From Cristatella mucedo (lineage: Eukaryota; Bryozoa; Phylactolaemata; Cristatellidae), in the NCBI GenBank assembly GCA_009760855.2, contig WPIO01000029.1, forward strand, positions 1,120,001 through 1,184,000: DNA of 64,000 nucleotides. Direction: 5' to 3'. Below are positions 34,203 to 64,000 of the stretch, piece after piece; within the stretch, counting starts at the first letter, position 1; each line of letters starts with the position of its first letter. A program made the position numbers and the translations under genes. The notes below the pieces were generated by a model. It was not told where the DNA came from. It was given only the letters and a program-made list of their open reading frames with translations, and made no database searches.

Positions 34203-34903
34203 TTGTAATGCCCTCATTGGCATTGGCATAGCGCATAGGCTTATGCACGTGTTCATTAAGCATTTTTGAATAGAAAAAGCTGGAAAGCCCTGGAGAATAA
34301 AGACTTCACTAATAGTAATATAACTTGGATATTTACTTATAGTCCATTTTATTGTTATCTAAAGCAAATATGGAAGTACATAACAATTTTATTTAGCAAA
34401 TGTAAAATTAAAAAGTAAATGGTGTCAACACAAGCAAACTCAAAGCATTTTTAATAAATAAAAACGCTCAGTTCATTTGACTGCAATATGGTGTCGAGCG
34501 GATAAATAGTAACGCAATTTTATAAATTAATGCAAGCCAACGTTATTGTTTGTTATAAAAGCACTTAATATCCAGAAGTATGAGGAATAGAAAATAAGTG
34601 AATCACGAATTCAGTTTTGCGCCTCAAAGCGCACTATTAAGTGTCGAGTTTTTAAGGCTACAGCAAGTGGCTCAGAAAATCCGGGAAGGAACGAGCATTT
34701 AACCGCACCCTACCGTCAGGCACAATTATTTGGCCCCTAATGGTACGCTCAAGAACACTCACATACGACTATATTATATCTTAATTCCATTTAAAGATTG
34801 ACTACCAAGCTCCTGTTGAATGAAAACATTGTTTCCGTAATAACTTTTCATTAGTTATGATTCTAGCCCTGCCTACATGAAAGTCTTGAGGGTCTTGCCC
34901 CAC

Positions 34904-34912
34904 TATATAAAA
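34904..34912 (+). promoter_or_regulatory. TATA-like box upstream of P450 gene B
   Basis: TATATAAAA 262 nt before the ATG of gene B. If used, transcription would start near 34935-34940. Position is compatible with a core promoter, but AT-rich matches are frequent here. Confidence 0.35.
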
Positions 34913-35173
34913 ACCTTGCAAGTCTTACCCATCCACATGAAAACCGTGGCACAGTAACTGGTTATAGCAGTGCAAGTAGCATATGAATAGCAAGCAATCT
35001 TAGGCAAGACATATGTATACGTTTCATTACCCCCTAGAAAACCCGGCCACTTACACGTTGTGGCAGTTTTGGAATTAATGTACACACTGTATATGTAGCT
35101 GGCTTCTGTCTCACACGATGCCAAGTTAAAAAATAAATGCAACTGAGATTTTTCTTGCTAATATTTTAGCGAA

Positions 35174-61988
<26,815 letters not shown>

Positions 61989-62384
61989 AAACAAATTACA
62001 GCAAACGTCGAGCTTTATTTTGAATGGGTTTCATAAATTGAAAAGACACTGAATACGATCGTGCTCGAGCCTATTAGCAGTATTACTTGCGAAAGCCCTG
62101 CTGGATACAGCCAACCATGATATCTACCGCGTGCCTTTACCAGAACTGACGGATTTCTGCTATGGTCCGCATTGCCAAACCTTTCATATATTACGATTTA
62201 GTTAATCCATATGCTTAATCCGCGCCGGAGGCCATCTTTCTGTGAGCTTTTCTAACAAATTGTAGATGTTTATCTCAGCATTACATGTATCAATGCCCAA
62301 CGTTTATAGTGGTCAGACGTTGTGTCAAGTTTAGTTTGAGTGAAAACTGACCATGATGCATCATGCCGTATTAATTTTTACTGA

Positions 62385-63000
62385 TGCGTGCTGACACTGT
62401 GCATGCTGCCACCAACCTTATTTGCATACTGACCCTATGCTGTCACCCTAATCATATTTTATTATTAACGTTATAAAAATAAAAATACATTAGATATAGC
62501 GTCCTCAGAGAAGTCAGTTTTTCTAGGAACTCTGCATTTTCTGAAAAAGACGCATGATCGACTAGTTGGTGGTTGCATGCTCAATAGACAACAAGAACAA
62601 AATGGTTAGAGGTCACATGCCCAGGTCAGCATGCAAGTATGGTCAGGGGCAGCATATACAATGTCAACACGCATAAGCACGTAAAGGATGAATTTTTACA
62701 GGGACCAATAAAACGCTCTGATAAATAAATGCAGTTTTAGTTTTATTAAATGTAGTCAAGTCAGGAGATATCGTGACGGAAGTCGGGAGTGAGTTCCAGG
62801 CTTTGGGAGCATACGAACTAAACTCAAAATCTCCAAAGGAATCGAAGTTTGTACGAGCTGAGAGCATGCTACCATTACAACTTTTATCTTGCTTCATTTT
62901 CAGCAAATTTAGTGTACTTAGAATGAGACTAAGTTAAATGCAGAGTGCCTAAAAAGTGATTAGATTCTCTTACGGTTTTATACAAATCTATTGTTAGTAT
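62385..63000. mobile_element. Composite of LINE family 1 pieces
   Basis: Three abutting pieces: a sense 3' UTR scrap (62385-62460), an antisense copy with hairpin and RT end (about 62465-62860; minus-strand frame 62664-62906 has 'FSSYAPKAWNSLPTSV'), then a sense hairpin end (about 62895-63000). This suggests successive insertions into one another just past gene B. Confidence 0.65.
62478..62483 (+). terminator. First AATAAA downstream of gene B
   Basis: The first exact AATAAA after the gene B stop, 490 nt away, at the junction of two LINE pieces. A closer non-canonical signal may be used; at the place homologous to the orphan exon's AATAAA, gene B has a degenerate TTTATA-like sequence. Confidence 0.25.
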
Positions 63001-64000
63001 GACATTATTATCATTCACATAGCTTGGTGTTAAACTCTGACTAAACCTAGCTTTACCTGTTAACGATAACTGACATATCTTTTTCACCTTCCTTGCAAAA
63101 AGTGATTAAACCTCTTGAAATATAAATAATAAAATATACTGAGTTTAAAAAGCAGTGACAGTTAATGCTTAATGCAATCTCAGGCACATCGTATTAGATG
63201 TTAGTTACTGGTGTTCATGCTGCTCGTGATCGCAGGGCGCAAAAATGCAACCATTATTTTTTATCAAATGCACGTTTCGAAGTTTCTGAAATTTTTAAAG
63301 TGCGTTGAGTAATCACTAAACATAAATTAAGCATACGATTGTGCGTTAGCTTATCTCAAAGCCACAGTTAGCATGATGAAAAAACAATTTTCTGCCGGAT
63401 AATCGTAGCAGCATCGATATTATAAATCTCTTTGCCGATCACAATCCGCATCCGATTTCTTCATAACTTACTGTTTATCTTTATTTCTAAGTGTTTTCCT
63501 TTTAAGAGATAAATAATTCTTTGGGCAATGGTTTAAATGTACACTGATTCCATAAAAATGTTTTTAAAGCGCGTTTCAATTCAGCAAATATTCTTATTTA
63601 GCATGCTAACCTGTCAGTTGAAAAATTAATTATTCAAGTCCTAAAACTTTGGCATAATTTGATTCGATATCCACATCGTGATTAAATTCACCTTGGAGCC
63701 CTTTTTAAGATCGGCAGCAGGTTAGTAAGTGAAACTATGGAAATAAAACTTGACAGGATAGGTTCGGCTGTAGCTATCAACGATTGCCTAGGTGATACCC
63801 AGGTCTTTCAAGTCCTGCCAAGAACTGCCACGTTATAACCTTAAAAAGAACAGGTGGCCAAAGTTTCAGCTTAAATTATCTTTTAGTTAATATTAACCTA
63901 TGGTTAGTGTTAATGTTAAAACTTGTGTGTAAATGTGACCATTTTTACTTTATTTCTTGAATAAATTAGGAAAGCAGGATCATTCATCTAAGCTGCATCT
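63000..64000. other. AT-rich flank, nothing recognised
   Basis: No open frame of note, no P450 exon and no shared repeat. Confidence 0.5.

Noticed and set aside
34078-34263. Frame with Cys-Val, Ile-Tyr and Glu-Arg runs
   Set aside because: Translation of the compound microsatellite.

Overview
This is eukaryotic, almost certainly invertebrate-animal, nuclear DNA. It has short phased exons with GT-AG introns of up to 7.6 kb, many 5'-truncated CR1/L2-type LINE copies, tRNA-derived SINE pieces, Ty3/Gypsy and Tc1-type relics and long microsatellites. No bacterial-style operon, CRISPR array, rRNA or intact tRNA gene was seen. The phylum cannot be fixed from the sequence. Marine invertebrate groups such as molluscs or annelids are plausible but not shown.

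The recognisable host genes are cytochrome P450 genes of the CYP2 clan, all on the + strand and head to tail. Gene A enters from the left and only its last two exons are present (7-213 and 3259-3443, the latter carrying the haem-cysteine loop). A lone, fully open terminal P450 exon lies at 21867-22045 with no partner exons found between it and gene A. Gene B is complete: eight exons from 35174 to 61988 give a 496-residue microsomal P450 with anchor, PPGP hinge, I-helix AGSET, K-helix ExxR, FRPERW and FxxGxRxCxG all in place. The phases of all seven introns are mutually consistent.

Layout: 1-3.6 kb, end of gene A with LINE and SINE relics in its last intron. 3.6-21.8 kb, repeat-rich intergenic DNA: antisense LINE copies, two SINE families, a Tc1-like relic, a long undescribed repeat (14-16.5 kb) and a 37-unit 13-bp minisatellite. 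21.9-22.4 kb, orphan terminal exon with a 3' UTR resembling that of gene B. 22.9-25.3 kb, AT-rich DNA with nothing recognised. 25.3-33.3 kb, transposon graveyard with a Ty3/Gypsy pol relic broken by SINE and LINE insertions, then tandem copies of the undescribed repeat. 33.3-35.2 kb, compound microsatellite, TATA-like box and gene B start. 35.2-62.0 kb, gene B, with introns holding LINE copies (one with a long RT frame at 44.3-46.0 kb), (CA)n and (GA)n tracts and a G-quadruplex motif. 62.0-64.0 kb, gene B 3' flank with LINE pieces.

The locus is best read as an expanding CYP2-type cluster in which duplication of terminal exons and heavy retrotransposition have shaped the spacing. The three terminal exons show the history: the orphan exon is about 81% identical in protein to gene B's last exon, while gene A's is about 47% identical (hand counts). 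All exon boundaries are read from splice consensus and protein-family fit and have not been checked against transcripts.
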